Of a stretch of DNA of 64,000 bases, positions 20,034 through 29,308 are shown one piece after another. Each line of letters starts with the position of its first letter. Positions within the stretch are counted from its first letter, which is position 1. The DNA lies in contig DATGLS010000048.1 in assembly GCA_035293985.1 (NCBI GenBank), forward strand, positions 124,001 to 188,000, read 5' to 3'. The notes under the pieces are model-generated. The model had not been told where the DNA came from. It saw only the letters and a list, made by a program, of their open reading frames with translations, and ran no database searches. The position numbers were made by a program, and so were the translations under genes. Origin of the DNA: JAVDCA01 sp035293985 (GTDB lineage: Bacteria > Pseudomonadota > Alphaproteobacteria > Rhizobiales > Xanthobacteraceae).

Positions 20034-20663
20034 TCAGGGCTTGTTCGCCTCCTCGGGCCGCTTGGCGATCACCTTGTCGACGATTCCAAACTCCTGTGCG
20101 CCCTCGGCGGTGAGGAACTTGTCGCGCTCGAGCGCGTCCTCCACGGTCTTCAGCGACTGGCCGGAGTGCTTCACGTAGATCTCGTTGAGCCGCTTCTTCA
20201 GGTTCAGGATTTCCTGCGCGTGCAGCATGATGTCGGTCGCCTGCCCCTGAAAACCGCCCGAAGGCTGATGCAGCATGATGCGCGCGTTCGGCAGCGCGAA
20301 ACGCATGTCCTTCTCGCCGGCGGCGAGCAGCAGGGATCCCATCGAGGCGGCCTGCCCGGTGCACAGCGTCGACACCGGCGGGCGGATGAACTGCATGGTG
20401 TCGTAGATCGCGAGCCCGGACGTGACGACGCCGCCCGGCGAGTTGATGTACATCGCGATCTCTTTCTTCGGATTCTCGGCCTCGAGGAAGAGGAGCTGGG
20501 CGACGATCAGCGTCGACATCCCGTCCTCGACCGGACCGGTGATGAAGATGATGCGCTCCTTGAGCAGGCGCGAATAGATGTCGTAAGCGCGCTCGCCCCG
20601 GTTCGTCTGCTCGACGACCATCGGCACGAGGTGCTGCATGTAGTATTCGGCGGGATCGCGCAT
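20034..20663 (-). CDS. clpP: ClpP, proteolytic subunit
   Basis: The serine protease triad is intact: Ser107 in GQAASMGSLLL, His132 in IMLHQPSGG and Asp181 in DALERDKFLTAEG. The ATG at 20663 starts the conserved MRDPAEYYMQHLVP; the upstream extension of the frame lacks protein-like character. The length of 209 fits ClpP of Rhizobiales. It forms tetradecamers that work with ClpX or ClpA. Trigger factor lies 280 bp upstream and clpX 353 bp downstream. Confidence 0.96.
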   Translation of the reverse strand: MRDPAEYYMQHLVPMVVEQTNRGERAYDIYSRLLKERIIFITGPVEDGMSTLIVAQLLFLEAENPKKEIAMYINSPGGVVTSGLAIYDTMQFIRPPVSTLCTGQAASMGSLLLAAGEKDMRFALPNARIMLHQPSGGFQGQATDIMLHAQEILNLKKRLNEIYVKHSGQSLKTVEDALERDKFLTAEGAQEFGIVDKVIAKRPEEANKP

Positions 20664-20863
20664 CGTGAAATCCTCTCCAGTCGCGGACGCGTCGGCAGGC
20701 CTTCTAGTACCCCCGGCGGACGGGCGCAAAGCCGGCCGAAAGAGCTGGTCGACGCCCACGCATTCGGCAACGCAGGCGTCACAGATATAGGCGGGCGGTC
20801 GGGAAACAAGCCCGGAGCCCACCCTGCGGCTTATGCCACGATTCGCCGGGCGCCCGCGGTCTT

Positions 20864-20940
20864 GTAGCCCGCATGGAGCGAAGCCGAATGCGGGAAAGCC
20901 ACCCGGATTAGGGCGCCTTCGCGCCTCCTTCCGGGCCACG
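20864..20940. repeat. Dispersed GTAGCCCGCATGGAGC repeat, copy 1
   Basis: The sequence starts GTAGCCCGCATGGAGCGAAG, has GAATGCGGGAAAGCC, and ends CCGGGCCACG. A second copy with the same start lies at 38586-38664. Related palindromic repeats are widespread in Bradyrhizobium-type genomes. It fills the gap between tig and clpP. Confidence 0.7.
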
Positions 20941-20943
20941 CAC

Positions 20944-22299
20944 CTATGCGGCCTGGGCGTCGTCGTCCTTGAACAGCTCCTCGCGCGAGACCTGCTTGTC
21001 GGTGACCTTGGCGAGCTCGACCACGAAGTCGACGACCTTCTCCTCGAAGATCGGCGCCCGCAGCGTCGCGACCGCCTGCGGGTTCTTGCGGTAGTGCTCC
21101 CAGACCTCCTGCTCGCGCCCGGGATATTGCCGCGCCTGCTCGACGATCGCGCGGGTGATCTCGTCGTCGGTCACCTTGATGTTGTTCTTGTCGCCGATCT
21201 CCGCCAGCACCAGTCCGAGGCGGACGCGGCGGTCGGCGATAGCCCGATACTCCTCGCGCGCCTTCTCCTCGGTCGTGCCCTCGTCCGCGAAGGTCTTGTT
21301 CTGCGACTGCAGGTCGGAATTGATCGTCCCCCACACGTTGTTGAACTCCTGCTCGACCAGCGTCGGCGGGGGCGCGAACTTGTGCAGCTTGTCGAGCTCG
21401 TCGAGCAGCTGCCGCTTGAGCTTCTGCCGGCTCGCCGAGGCGTGCTCGCGGACCAGCCGTTCGCGTAGCGCGCTCTTGAGCTTGTCGAGCGACTCCATGC
21501 CGAGCGATTTGGCGAACGCGTCATCGACCGTCAGGGTTCCGGGTGTCTCGATCGACTTCGCGGTCACCTCGAACACCGCATTCTTGCCGGCAAGATTCGG
21601 CGCCAGGTAGTTCTTGGGAAAGGTGACATTGACGGTGCGCGTCTCGCCCGCCGCCATCCCGACGAGCTGCTCCTCGAAGCCCGGAATGAAGGTGTTGGAG
21701 CCGACCTGCACGTTGATGTCGTCGCCGGAGCCGCCCTCGAACGGCTGACCGTCCATGGTGCCGGTGAACTTGACGTTGACGCGGTCGCCGGTCTCGACCT
21801 TGCCGCCCTCGGGCTTCGGCCCGAACGGACGGCCCTGGTCGGCGATCCGGCCGAGCGCCTCGTCGACCTCGGCGTCGCTCACCTCCGCGGTGACGCGGGT
21901 CAGCGCGATCTGCTTGAAATCGGCGAGCGTGATCGGCGGCACCACCTCGAGCGCGATCGTGTAGGCGAGGTCGGACTTGCCGTTGATGATCCCTTCGATC
22001 TCGCTTTGGCTCTCCGGCATCGTGATCTTCGGGTCCATGGCGAGCTTGAGGCCGCGATCGGTGACGATCTTGGCGTTGGTCTCGCGCACGACCTCGTCGA
22101 TCGTCTCGGCCATCACGGCGCGGCCGTAGACCTTCTTGAGGTGAGTGACCGGGACCTTGCCGGGCCGAAAGCCGCGCAGCTGGACGCGGTCCTTGAGCGC
22201 CACCAGGCGGTCGTTGAGGCGCGCATCGAGATCGGCCGCCGGGACGACCACCTTGAATTCGCGCTTGAGGCCGTCGGTGTTGGTTTCGGTTACCTGCAT
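20944..22299 (-). CDS. tig: Trigger factor, ribosome-bound chaperone
   Basis: The N-terminal ribosome-binding domain carries the signature GFRPGKVP (about residues 44-51). It is followed by a PPIase (FKBP-type) domain with GDRVNVKFTGTMDGQPFEGG and a helical C-terminal chaperone domain. The length of 451 is typical. It is the first gene of the tig-clpP-clpX-lon cluster on the reverse strand. Trigger factor protects nascent chains and shares substrates with ClpXP and Lon. Confidence 0.96.
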   Translation of the reverse strand: MQVTETNTDGLKREFKVVVPAADLDARLNDRLVALKDRVQLRGFRPGKVPVTHLKKVYGRAVMAETIDEVVRETNAKIVTDRGLKLAMDPKITMPESQSEIEGIINGKSDLAYTIALEVVPPITLADFKQIALTRVTAEVSDAEVDEALGRIADQGRPFGPKPEGGKVETGDRVNVKFTGTMDGQPFEGGSGDDINVQVGSNTFIPGFEEQLVGMAAGETRTVNVTFPKNYLAPNLAGKNAVFEVTAKSIETPGTLTVDDAFAKSLGMESLDKLKSALRERLVREHASASRQKLKRQLLDELDKLHKFAPPPTLVEQEFNNVWGTINSDLQSQNKTFADEGTTEEKAREEYRAIADRRVRLGLVLAEIGDKNNIKVTDDEITRAIVEQARQYPGREQEVWEHYRKNPQAVATLRAPIFEEKVVDFVVELAKVTDKQVSREELFKDDDAQAA

Positions 22300-22407
22300 G
22301 GTTCAAATGCTCGTCGCTTCGTGTTGAAGTCGTTATACTTGTCCGCGCCGCCATAGCGAGCAAGCCGCACGTCGGAGGAAGGTGCGCCTGCCGCGATCCA
22401 TCCTGGG

Positions 22408-22492
22408 TGGTGCGGGCGGAGGGATTTGAACCCCCACGACTTGCGTCACTGGAACCTAAATCCAGCGCGTCTACCAGTTCCGCCACGCCCGC
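22408..22492 (-). tRNA. tRNA-Leu (TAG)
   Basis: Reverse-strand cloverleaf with acceptor GCGGGCG/CGCCCGC. The anticodon stem CTGGA/TCCAG encloses TTTAGGT (anticodon TAG), a long variable arm is present as expected for tRNA-Leu, and the T-loop is GTTCAAA. CCA is encoded at 22408-22410. Confidence 0.95.
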
Positions 22493-22715
22493 CGAGGGCT
22501 TGCCGCCGCGCGGCGCGGCTTATAGCACGCCGCCCGCGCCGCGCACCATAGAGGAAACGGGCGGAAATCGAGGCGCCCGCAGGGCCGTGCCCGGCCCGAG
22601 ACGGGCGTCGTGCGGGTGTCACTCAATAGTAGTGCGGTCGACAAGTACGACCGGTAGCGTGCGGTTCCAAAGTAGCGTAGTACACTCGACGTCTCCCGGC
22701 TTCTGCGGGGGCGAT

Positions 22716-22761
22716 ATCGACAGCGCTCATCGACATTCCATATCGACATCTCATATCGACA
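22716..22761 (+). repeat. Four ATCGACA motifs at exact 13-bp spacing
   Basis: ATCGACA occurs at 22716, 22729, 22742 and 22755, each 13 bp after the previous one. The array ends 18 bp before the TTG start of the cyanovirin-like gene. It may be a tandem operator or part of the 5' leader. No known regulator was recognised. Confidence 0.6.
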
Positions 22762-22778
22762 GCTCATGGAGGGAAGCC

Positions 22779-23174
22779 TTGGCCAACCGCTACCTGTTCT
22801 CTGCCTGCGCGCTCGCCGCGCTCGTCGGCACGCCGGCATTCGCGGACAACTCCTATCAGAACACCTGCTCGGAGATCCGCTTCGCCTATTCGGGCAAAAA
22901 CGCCACCCTGCAGGCCGTCTGCCTGAAGCAGGACGGCACGCCGAACGCGACGTCGCTCGTCCTGCAGGGCATCAGCAATCAGAACGGCAAGCTCACCCAA
23001 GGTAGTGGCCCGAGCACCTTCCAGATGAGCTGCGGCAATATCCAGATCATCACGGACAACGGCCCGAACACCACCTTGAGCGCGGTCTGCCGCATGACCA
23101 ACGGCTCTTTCTTGGCGACTGCCCTGCCGCTCAACAACATCGCCAACAACAACGGCACGCTCGTCCAGCACTAG
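22779..23174 (+). CDS. Secreted cyanovirin-N-like (CVNH) protein (131 aa)
   Basis: I use the TTG at 22779 with a GGAGGGA site upstream; it starts MANRYLFSACALAALVGTPA, a clear signal peptide cut after AFA. The mature part has two repeats of the CVNH pattern. One runs from SYQNTCSEIRFAYSGKNATL through LQAVCLKQDGTPNATSLVLQ to GISNQNGKL. The second contains FQMSCGNIQIITDNGPNTTL, LSAVCRMTNGS and NNIANNNGTL. CVNH proteins bind carbohydrates, so it may bind the cell's own polysaccharide or that of a partner. It stands alone between tRNA-Leu and nnr. Confidence 0.82.
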   Translation: MANRYLFSACALAALVGTPAFADNSYQNTCSEIRFAYSGKNATLQAVCLKQDGTPNATSLVLQGISNQNGKLTQGSGPSTFQMSCGNIQIITDNGPNTTLSAVCRMTNGSFLATALPLNNIANNNGTLVQH

Positions 23175-23227
23175 CCGCGGCGACCGAAACAGGACCGGAG
23201 GCCGCACGGCCTCCGGTCCGCCGGCCC

Positions 23228-24721
23228 CTAGGGCTCCTCGGCCAGCAGCCGCCGCAAGACGGGCGGCAGGGCATCGGATAGGTCTTCCGAGATCATCCCG
23301 ACGCCGACTTGCGCGGCGGCTTCCCCGTGCAGCCAGACGGCGGCGCACGCCGCCTCGAATGCCGGCATGTGTTGCGCCAGCAGGCCGGCGACGAACCCGC
23401 CGAGCACATCGCCGGTCCCGGCGCTCGCGAGCCATGGCGGCGCGTTAGCGTTGATCGCCGCCCGCCCGCTCGGTTCGGCAATCACCGTGTCGGCCCCCTT
23501 GAGGATGACGACGGCGCCGGAGGCCACGGCGGCCGCCCGGGCCCGATCCAATTTCGATTTTGCCCCAGTTGCCTGGGCAATGGATTTGAACAACCGTGCG
23601 AATTCGCCCTCATGGGGCGTGAGAACCGTCGACTGATCGCGGCGCGCAATCGCGGCGAACAGCGCAGCGGGCGCATCCGCAAAGCTCGTCAGCGCGTCGG
23701 CATCGAGCACGACCGCACGCGGACCTGCGAGCGCGGCGCGCACCTGCTCGCACAGCGCCGGCCCGGCCCCGCCCCCAGGCCCGAGCACCACCGTGTTGAG
23801 GCGCGGATCGCACAGGAAGGTCGCGAGCTCTCCCGCCCCATCGACCGGCCGCACCATGACGGCCGTATTCGTGGCGGCGTGGGTCGCGAACGCCTCGCGC
23901 GGCGACGCGATCGTCACGAGGCCCGCCCCCGCCCGCAGCGCTGCCCGCGCCGCAAGCCTCGCCGCGCCCGTCGTGATGGCGCCGCCCGACACCACCACCG
24001 CATGTCCGCGTGCGTATTTGTGGCTATCCAGCCGCGGCCACGGGAGCTCGGCGCGCCAGAGCGCCGGATCGTCGAGGAAGACCTGCGGCCGGATGCGCGT
24101 GAGCACGTCGGGCCTGATGCCGATGTCGGCGACCTCGACCGGCCCGCAATGGAGGCGGCCGGGCAGCAGCAGGTGTCCGGGCTTGCGGCGGAAGAAAGTG
24201 ACCGTGCGGCTTGCGCGCACCGCGCATCCCATCACGGCACCGCTCGTCCCGTTGATGCCGCTCGGCAGATCGACCGCAAGGATCGCGGCGCCGCTGCCGT
24301 TCATCACCTCGATCAGCGCGCGCGACGCGCCCTCGACCGCGCGATCGAGCCCGGCGCCGAACAGGGCATCGATGATCACGTCCGCGTCGGCCAGGACGTC
24401 CGGCTGCGCTGCCTCGACCGTTCCTTGCCAGCGCTGCGCGGCTTGCGCCGCATCCCCCTTGAGGCGGCCGCGACCGCCCTGCAGCAGCATGCGCACCCGA
24501 TAGCCGCGATCCGCCAGCAGGCGCGCGGCGACAAAGCCATCGCCGCCGTTGTTGCCCGGCCCCGCCACGACCACGACCCGGCTGCCCGGCGGATGCCGTT
24601 GCGTCACGGAATCGGCGACCGCGCGGCCGGCGGCTTCCATCAAGTCGATGCCGGCGGTGCCGGATGCGATCGTGAGCCGATCGGCGTCGGCCATCTCGGC
24701 CGTGGTCAGGAGCTCGATCAT
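23228..24721 (-). CDS. nnr: Bifunctional NAD(P)H-hydrate epimerase/dehydratase
   Basis: This enzyme repairs damaged NAD(P)H. The N-terminal YjeF epimerase domain has VVVVAGPGNNGGDGFVAARL. The C-terminal ribokinase-like dehydratase domain has the VLDADALTSFA segment, LTPHEGEFARL and the ASAGTGDVLGGFVAGLLAQ nucleotide site. The start at 24721 (MIELLTTAEMADADRL) fits the conserved N-terminus. The length of 497 is normal. It is divergent from glnB; in other Rhizobiales nnr also lies beside glnB. Confidence 0.95.
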   Translation of the reverse strand: MIELLTTAEMADADRLTIASGTAGIDLMEAAGRAVADSVTQRHPPGSRVVVVAGPGNNGGDGFVAARLLADRGYRVRMLLQGGRGRLKGDAAQAAQRWQGTVEAAQPDVLADADVIIDALFGAGLDRAVEGASRALIEVMNGSGAAILAVDLPSGINGTSGAVMGCAVRASRTVTFFRRKPGHLLLPGRLHCGPVEVADIGIRPDVLTRIRPQVFLDDPALWRAELPWPRLDSHKYARGHAVVVSGGAITTGAARLAARAALRAGAGLVTIASPREAFATHAATNTAVMVRPVDGAGELATFLCDPRLNTVVLGPGGGAGPALCEQVRAALAGPRAVVLDADALTSFADAPAALFAAIARRDQSTVLTPHEGEFARLFKSIAQATGAKSKLDRARAAAVASGAVVILKGADTVIAEPSGRAAINANAPPWLASAGTGDVLGGFVAGLLAQHMPAFEAACAAVWLHGEAAAQVGVGMISEDLSDALPPVLRRLLAEEP

Positions 24722-24835
24722 GCCGCCAAACAGTAGAGGACGCTGGGGATCCCGGACAACACGGCCCATCGCCGCCTCTCCGCTGGGCGCGACGCCCAGA
24801 TTGCCGAGGAGGTCATCGATCGTGCCGGCGCGGAC

Positions 24836-24866
24836 TTGACGTTTTTTCGTGCAGATCGCCTAATAT
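24836..24866 (+). promoter_or_regulatory. Possible sigma-70 promoter upstream of glnB
   Basis: TTGACG at 24836-24841 and TAATAT at 24861-24866 match both elements, but their spacing of 19 bp is longer than ideal. In related bacteria glnBA has both a sigma-70 and a sigma-54 promoter, which makes a constitutive promoter here plausible. Confidence 0.4.
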
Positions 24867-24960
24867 TTAATCAGACACGCGGCGCCCGGTCTCCGCAAAA
24901 CATCTTCGGAAACCGACACAACTCCCTGGTGCGCCACAGCTTTCACGGCCCTTCCAGGCT

Positions 24961-24976
24961 TGGCATGGACCCTGCT
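24961..24976 (+). promoter_or_regulatory. Sigma-54 promoter of glnB-glnA
   Basis: TGGCATGGACCCTGCT has GG and GC exactly 10 bp apart and matches the sigma-54 consensus TGGCAYRNNNNTTGCW at all but one position. Transcription would begin near 24987, about 50 nt before the glnB ATG. A short inverted repeat TGGTGCGCCA at 24927-24936 could be part of an NtrC site. This fits nitrogen-regulated transcription. Confidence 0.75.
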
Positions 24977-25035
24977 AACCAGTTCCCGGTTCGGTGCGCG
25001 GTGCCCCCGCGGGCCGGGCTGGAGACGGAGACGCA

Positions 25036-25374
25036 ATGAAAAAAATCGAGGCGATCATCAAGCCCTTCAAGCTCGACGAGGTGAAGGAGGCGCTGCAGGA
25101 AGTGGGGCTGCAAGGCATCACTGTGACCGAGGCCAAGGGCTTCGGTCGGCAGAAGGGTCACACAGAACTCTACCGCGGGGCCGAATACGTGGTCGATTTT
25201 CTCCCCAAGGTGAAAATCGAGATTGTGCTCGCCGATGAGATGGTCGAAAAAGCGATCGAGGCGATCCGCCGTGCCGCCCAGACCGGGCGGATCGGGGACG
25301 GCAAGATCTTCCTCTCCAACATCGAGGAAGCCATCCGGATCCGTACGGGGGAATCCGGCGTGGACGCCATTTGA
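25036..25374 (+). CDS. glnB: Nitrogen regulatory protein PII
   Basis: The 112-residue protein starts MKKIEAIIKPFKLDEVKEAL. The T-loop GRQKGHTELYRGAEY carries Tyr51, the uridylylation site, and the C-terminal signature TGRIGDGKIFLSNIEEAIRI is present. PII senses 2-oxoglutarate and glutamine and controls GlnE/GlnD, NtrB and other partners. Its position directly before glnA is the classical alphaproteobacterial glnBA layout and favours GlnB over GlnK. Confidence 0.97.
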   Translation: MKKIEAIIKPFKLDEVKEALQEVGLQGITVTEAKGFGRQKGHTELYRGAEYVVDFLPKVKIEIVLADEMVEKAIEAIRRAAQTGRIGDGKIFLSNIEEAIRIRTGESGVDAI

Positions 25375-25439
25375 CCCTCAAGTCCCGACCGGCCTCCTGA
25401 CCAAAATTCGAGCCCGTTGCTGAGAAAGGGAATGCACGC

Positions 25440-26849
25440 ATGACGACCGCCAAAGAAGTCATGAAATTGATCAAGGACAACGACGTCAAATACGCCGACT
25501 TCCGCTTCACGGATCCGCGCGGCAAGTGGCAGCACGTCACCTTCGACATCGGCATGATCGAGGAAGAGACGTTCGCCGAGGGCCAGATGTTCGACGGCTC
25601 CTCGATCGCCGGCTGGAAGGCGATCAATGAATCCGACATGTGCCTGATGCCCGATCCGGCGTCTGCCTGCATCGACCCGTTCTTCGCCGAAACCACCCTG
25701 GTGCTCGTCTGCGACGTGCTCGAGCCGACCACCGGCGAGCCGTACAACCGCGATCCGCGCGGCATGGCCAAGAAGGCCGAGGCGATGGTCAAGTCGATGG
25801 GGGTCGGCGACACCGTGTTCTTCGGCCCGGAGGCCGAGTTCTTCGTTTTCGACGACGTGAAGTACGCGGCCAACCCGTACAACACCGGATTCAAGCTCGA
25901 CCAGGTCGAGCTGCCGTCGAATTCCGATACCGACTACGAGGGCGGCAATCTCGGCCACCGGATCGGCACCAAAAAGGGCTACTTCCCGGTGCCGCCGCAG
26001 GACTCGGTGCAGGACATGCGCTCCGAGATGCTCGCCGCCATGGCCAAGATGGGCGTCAAGGTCGAGAAGCACCACCACGAGGTGGCTTCGGCCCAGCACG
26101 AGCTCGGCATGAAGTTCTCGCCGCTGACTATCATGGCCGACCAGATGCAGATCTATAAGTACTGCATCCAGCAGGTCGCCCACATCTACGGTAAGACCGC
26201 GACCTTCATGCCGAAGCCGGTCTACGGCGACAACGGCTCGGGCATGCACTGCCACCAGTCGATCTGGAAGGACGGCAAGCCGGTGTTCGCCGGCAACAAG
26301 TACTCCGACTTGTCGGAGACCTGTCTCTCCTACATCGCGGGCATCATCAAGCACGCCAAGGCGATCAACGCCTTCACGAACCCGACGACGAACTCGTACA
26401 AGCGTCTCGTCCCGGGCTTCGAGGCGCCGGTGCTGCTCGCCTACTCGGCGCGCAATCGCTCGGCCTCGTGCCGTATCCCGTGGACCAGCAATCCGAAGGC
26501 GAAGCGCGTCGAGGTGCGCTTCCCGGATCCGCTCGCGAACCCCTATCTCGGCTTCGCCGCGATGCTGATGGCCGGTCTCGACGGCGTCAAGAACAGGCTC
26601 GACCCGGGCCCGGCCATGGACAAGGACCTCTACGACCTGCCGCCGGCCGAGCTCAAGCAGATCCCGACGGTGTGCGGATCGCTGCGCCAGGCGCTCAGCG
26701 AGCTCGACGCCGACCGCGCCTTCCTCAAGGCGGGCGGCGTGTTCGATGACGACTTCATCGACAGCTACATCGATCTCAAGATGTCGGAAGTGATCCGCTT
26801 CGAGCACACGCCGCACCCGGTGGAGTTCGACATGTATTACTCTGCATAG
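25440..26849 (+). CDS. glnA: Glutamine synthetase type I
   Basis: The enzyme joins ammonia and glutamate into glutamine. It has 469 residues, the standard length. Metal and substrate regions are present (FFGPEAEFFVFDDVKY, GSGMHCHQSIWKDGKP, NRSASCRIPW). The adenylylation site Tyr398 lies in KDLYDLPPAEL, so it is controlled by GlnE. It follows glnB by 65 bp and is followed by a strong terminator at 26951, so glnBA is a two-gene operon. Confidence 0.97.
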   Translation: MTTAKEVMKLIKDNDVKYADFRFTDPRGKWQHVTFDIGMIEEETFAEGQMFDGSSIAGWKAINESDMCLMPDPASACIDPFFAETTLVLVCDVLEPTTGEPYNRDPRGMAKKAEAMVKSMGVGDTVFFGPEAEFFVFDDVKYAANPYNTGFKLDQVELPSNSDTDYEGGNLGHRIGTKKGYFPVPPQDSVQDMRSEMLAAMAKMGVKVEKHHHEVASAQHELGMKFSPLTIMADQMQIYKYCIQQVAHIYGKTATFMPKPVYGDNGSGMHCHQSIWKDGKPVFAGNKYSDLSETCLSYIAGIIKHAKAINAFTNPTTNSYKRLVPGFEAPVLLAYSARNRSASCRIPWTSNPKAKRVEVRFPDPLANPYLGFAAMLMAGLDGVKNRLDPGPAMDKDLYDLPPAELKQIPTVCGSLRQALSELDADRAFLKAGGVFDDDFIDSYIDLKMSEVIRFEHTPHPVEFDMYYSA

Positions 26850-26950
26850 CCGCATGTCCTGGCGAAATGGACATCGGTTCGCCGATCAGGACATGCGCCA
26901 GATGTAAGCGCGTACGTTTCCTCCCAGGATCGCGGAAGCGATCTTACCTT

Positions 26951-26980
26951 GCGGGCGCCTGCGGGCGCCCGCCTTTTTTT
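26951..26980 (+). terminator. Intrinsic terminator of glnBA
   Basis: GCGGGCGCC and GGCGCCCGC form a 9-bp perfect stem around TGCG, followed by a run of seven T at 26974-26980. It lies 102 bp after the glnA stop. Confidence 0.9.
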
Positions 26981-27000
26981 GGTCAAAGCTTCCGTTGGGA

Positions 27001-27234
27001 TCAGATCGTGATCAGCGCTATGCCGGCGAGCGCCGCGAGCGCAATCAGCGCCGCGACGATCGTCGCCGTGAGCACCAACAACAGCCCGTCGACCGTCTGC
27101 GGCTGCCACCACAGCGTGGCGCGCCGGGCATCGATCTGCGCGGCCTCGAATTCCTGGGATGACGAATAAAGGCAGGCCAGCGCGGTTCCGGCCCGCTCGG
27201 CACTCGCCTCGAGCGCGCCAAGCTCGGTCCGCAT
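27001..27234 (-). CDS. Small membrane-anchored hypothetical protein (77 aa)
   Basis: The protein starts MRTELGALEASAERAGTALA, continues with a polar helical part (LYSSSQEFEAAQIDARRATL), and ends in a single hydrophobic segment of about 25 residues (LLLVLTATIVAALIALAALAG). It would be anchored by its C-terminus. An alternative ATG at 27264 adds ten residues. No family is recognised. It is convergent with glnA, with the terminator between them. Confidence 0.5.
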   Translation of the reverse strand: MRTELGALEASAERAGTALACLYSSSQEFEAAQIDARRATLWWQPQTVDGLLLVLTATIVAALIALAALAGIALITI

Positions 27235-27614
27235 GCGGGAAACATTCCACCCCCGACGCCACATGCGATCAAAATAGCGCCTGGAGGGTAAACAGCCGGT
27301 TGCGTCGTCTCATTCGGTGTCATTTTGCCGTCACCAGCGCGTCATTGACGGCGCTTAGACACCTTTGGCGTCGAGCTCGAGGTGGTCCGGCTTCCGCCGA
27401 AATCAGACGGCAATGATTTACCCCGATCGTTGCAGGCCGATGCGCACGCGGACGACGCCGGGCAAGCGGTTGCGATCTCGGCGGGCGGCCCTGCTGCGCC
27501 AGCATGTGTGGCGATCGCAAAACTGGCGTGTAGCATTCTTCAGTAGCGTTTTGGCGTCGGTGCTCGTGCGTGGTGGCACGCGTCAAGTTGCGTCTGCGTC
27601 CCTTCGCCAAAGAG

Positions 27615-27646
27615 AAGGGCGGGCTTCGGGCCCGCCCTTCGTTTTT
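27615..27646 (+). terminator. Intrinsic terminator with no protein gene upstream
   Basis: AAGGGCGGGC and GCCCGCCCTT form a 10-bp perfect stem around TTCGG, followed by CGTTTTT. It faces rightward. The 27235-27614 stretch before it contains no convincing protein gene, so it may end a small RNA. It also lies just after the end of the leftward cyclase gene, but on that strand no U-run follows. Confidence 0.7.
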
Positions 27647-27666
27647 CTGCTCAACCGCGGCGTCGA

Positions 27667-28980
27667 TCAGGCCGCCTCGCGCTGCGACGTCGTTCCGCGC
27701 GGACGCTGGTACGTGCTCCACTCGATCGTGTTCGCGGCCCGGATCAGGGCCGTGGCGGGCGACAGCGCCGGCGACGGCGCCGCTGCCGGCGCAGGCACGA
27801 TTCGCGGGGCGTCGACGTGCGGCAGCTCCGCTTCCACCCGGTTGCGACCCGCGCGCTTGGCGACATAAAGCGCTTCGTCGGCGCGGGCGAGAAGTGCGTC
27901 GAAATTCGTCGCGGCCGCGTGCGCCGCGACGCCCACGCTGACGGTCGCGCCGAGATAGCGCCCCGCCACCGTGCGGGCGGCGCTCTCGAAGGCGACACGC
28001 ACGCGCTCGGCGATCATGATGCCTTCATCGAGCGAGCCCGGAATGATGGCCGCGAACTCCTCGCCGCCGAGCCGGGAGACGAAGTCGGTGACGCGCAGGC
28101 TGGTGCTCGCGACCGATGCGAACAGCCGCAGCACCTCGTCCCCGACCGCGTGGCCGAACCGGTCGTTGATCGACTTGAAGTGATCGAGGTCGAACGCGAG
28201 CACCGTGAAGGGGCGCGGGTTCCGGTTGGCGGTCAGCTCGCGCGTCGCCTCGATCAGCCCGCGGCGGTTGAACAGGCCGGTGAGCGGATCGGTGAGCGCT
28301 GCGGTCTTGTGGGTGCGCAGCGTACGCTCCTTGGTGAGCACGAGCACGATGAAGGCCGCGCCGACCGCATAGAGCAGCATTTCAAGGACGAACACGCCGA
28401 TCCACCCGGCCGCGAGCGTCACCAGACCAGACTGGTTCGGCATCAGGCTCGCGATCGGGATCGGGAAGAGAAAGACGGCGCCGTGCAGAACCGGGACGAA
28501 AAGCGCCGGCCAGCGCCGCATCAGGGCCTTGCGCCGCTCGCGCCACAGCTCGGCGGCGGTGAGGAACGTGTAGGCCGAGACGATCAGCGAGGCGAGAATG
28601 ATGCGGTTGGTGCCCATCGGCGGAAATACCGTCGTCGTGCAAGCGAGCATCCACACGACGGCGCCCGCGGCCATGGCGGTCCACAGCATCTTGCGGGCAT
28701 GGAAGAGCCGCGCCGCGTTCCAGATCATGCCGCAGGCGAGAAACAGAAGCGCGCTCGGCAGCGCCGCCGGCATGAACGGGATTGCGCGTTGCCCGCACAG
28801 CCACAGCGCCACCGAGAAGCCGCCGATCAGGTAGGCGGCGCCCCACCAGGCGAGCGCACGGATGCGATCCTGCGTCCAGGCGAACAGCATGAAGAGGCCG
28901 AGAAGCGCCGTGACGCAGGTCGCGACGATGAAGAGCGTCGTCACGTCGAGCGAGAACGGAATTGAGCCATGGTCGAGCAT
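27667..28980 (-). CDS. Membrane diguanylate cyclase (GGDEF)
   Basis: The N-terminal 190 residues contain about six membrane segments. The C-terminal GGDEF domain starts DPLTGLFNRRGLIEAT and has the active-site motif RLGGEEFAAI, so it should make cyclic di-GMP. The inhibitory I-site RVTD lies five residues before GGEEF, indicating product feedback. The ATG at 28980 follows AGGGGAG; the longer frame to 29013 is less likely. The Pro/Ala-rich tail after the domain is unusual. Cyclic di-GMP often controls exopolysaccharide synthesis, whose genes lie downstream in this window. Confidence 0.92.
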   Translation of the reverse strand: MLDHGSIPFSLDVTTLFIVATCVTALLGLFMLFAWTQDRIRALAWWGAAYLIGGFSVALWLCGQRAIPFMPAALPSALLFLACGMIWNAARLFHARKMLWTAMAAGAVVWMLACTTTVFPPMGTNRIILASLIVSAYTFLTAAELWRERRKALMRRWPALFVPVLHGAVFLFPIPIASLMPNQSGLVTLAAGWIGVFVLEMLLYAVGAAFIVLVLTKERTLRTHKTAALTDPLTGLFNRRGLIEATRELTANRNPRPFTVLAFDLDHFKSINDRFGHAVGDEVLRLFASVASTSLRVTDFVSRLGGEEFAAIIPGSLDEGIMIAERVRVAFESAARTVAGRYLGATVSVGVAAHAAATNFDALLARADEALYVAKRAGRNRVEAELPHVDAPRIVPAPAAAPSPALSPATALIRAANTIEWSTYQRPRGTTSQREAA

Positions 28981-29136
28981 GAGATGCTCCCCTCGTGTTT
29001 TCAGACGCGACATTCATAACAGCGTCTAGGTAAAACTCCGAATGGAAGCTGCGAACAGACTTTCACTGGACTTTAACGCGCGCACGACTTTTGCCGCGAA
29101 TACACTGCGAATACTGAAACAATGTCCGAGTAAACC

Positions 29137-29224
29137 CTCGACAAAACCTCGGCAAAACGCCGACGAAACGCGCGCGAAATGCTCATGAAACGCCGAGGAA
29201 ACGCCGACGAAACGCCCGCGAAAA
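29137..29224. repeat. Degenerate 11-12-bp tandem repeats
   Basis: About eight units related to CCGACGAAACG follow one another between the cyclase gene and rpsI (for example CCGAGGAAACG then CCGACGAAACG at 29192-29213). The rest of the 28981-29245 gap holds no gene. Confidence 0.65.
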
Positions 29225-29245
29225 ATCATCGCCGTCGCAACACAT

Positions 29246-29273
29246 AAAAAAGGGGCGCCAAAGCGCCCCTTTT
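29246..29273 (-). terminator. Intrinsic terminator of rplM-rpsI
   Basis: AAAAGGGGCGC and GCGCCCCTTTT form an 11-bp perfect stem around a 4-nt loop. On the reverse strand it ends in a run of six U. It lies 36 bp after the rpsI stop. Confidence 0.9.
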
Positions 29274-29308
29274 CGCAACGCGGTATATCGAAGCTCGCGA
29301 GCGCTTCG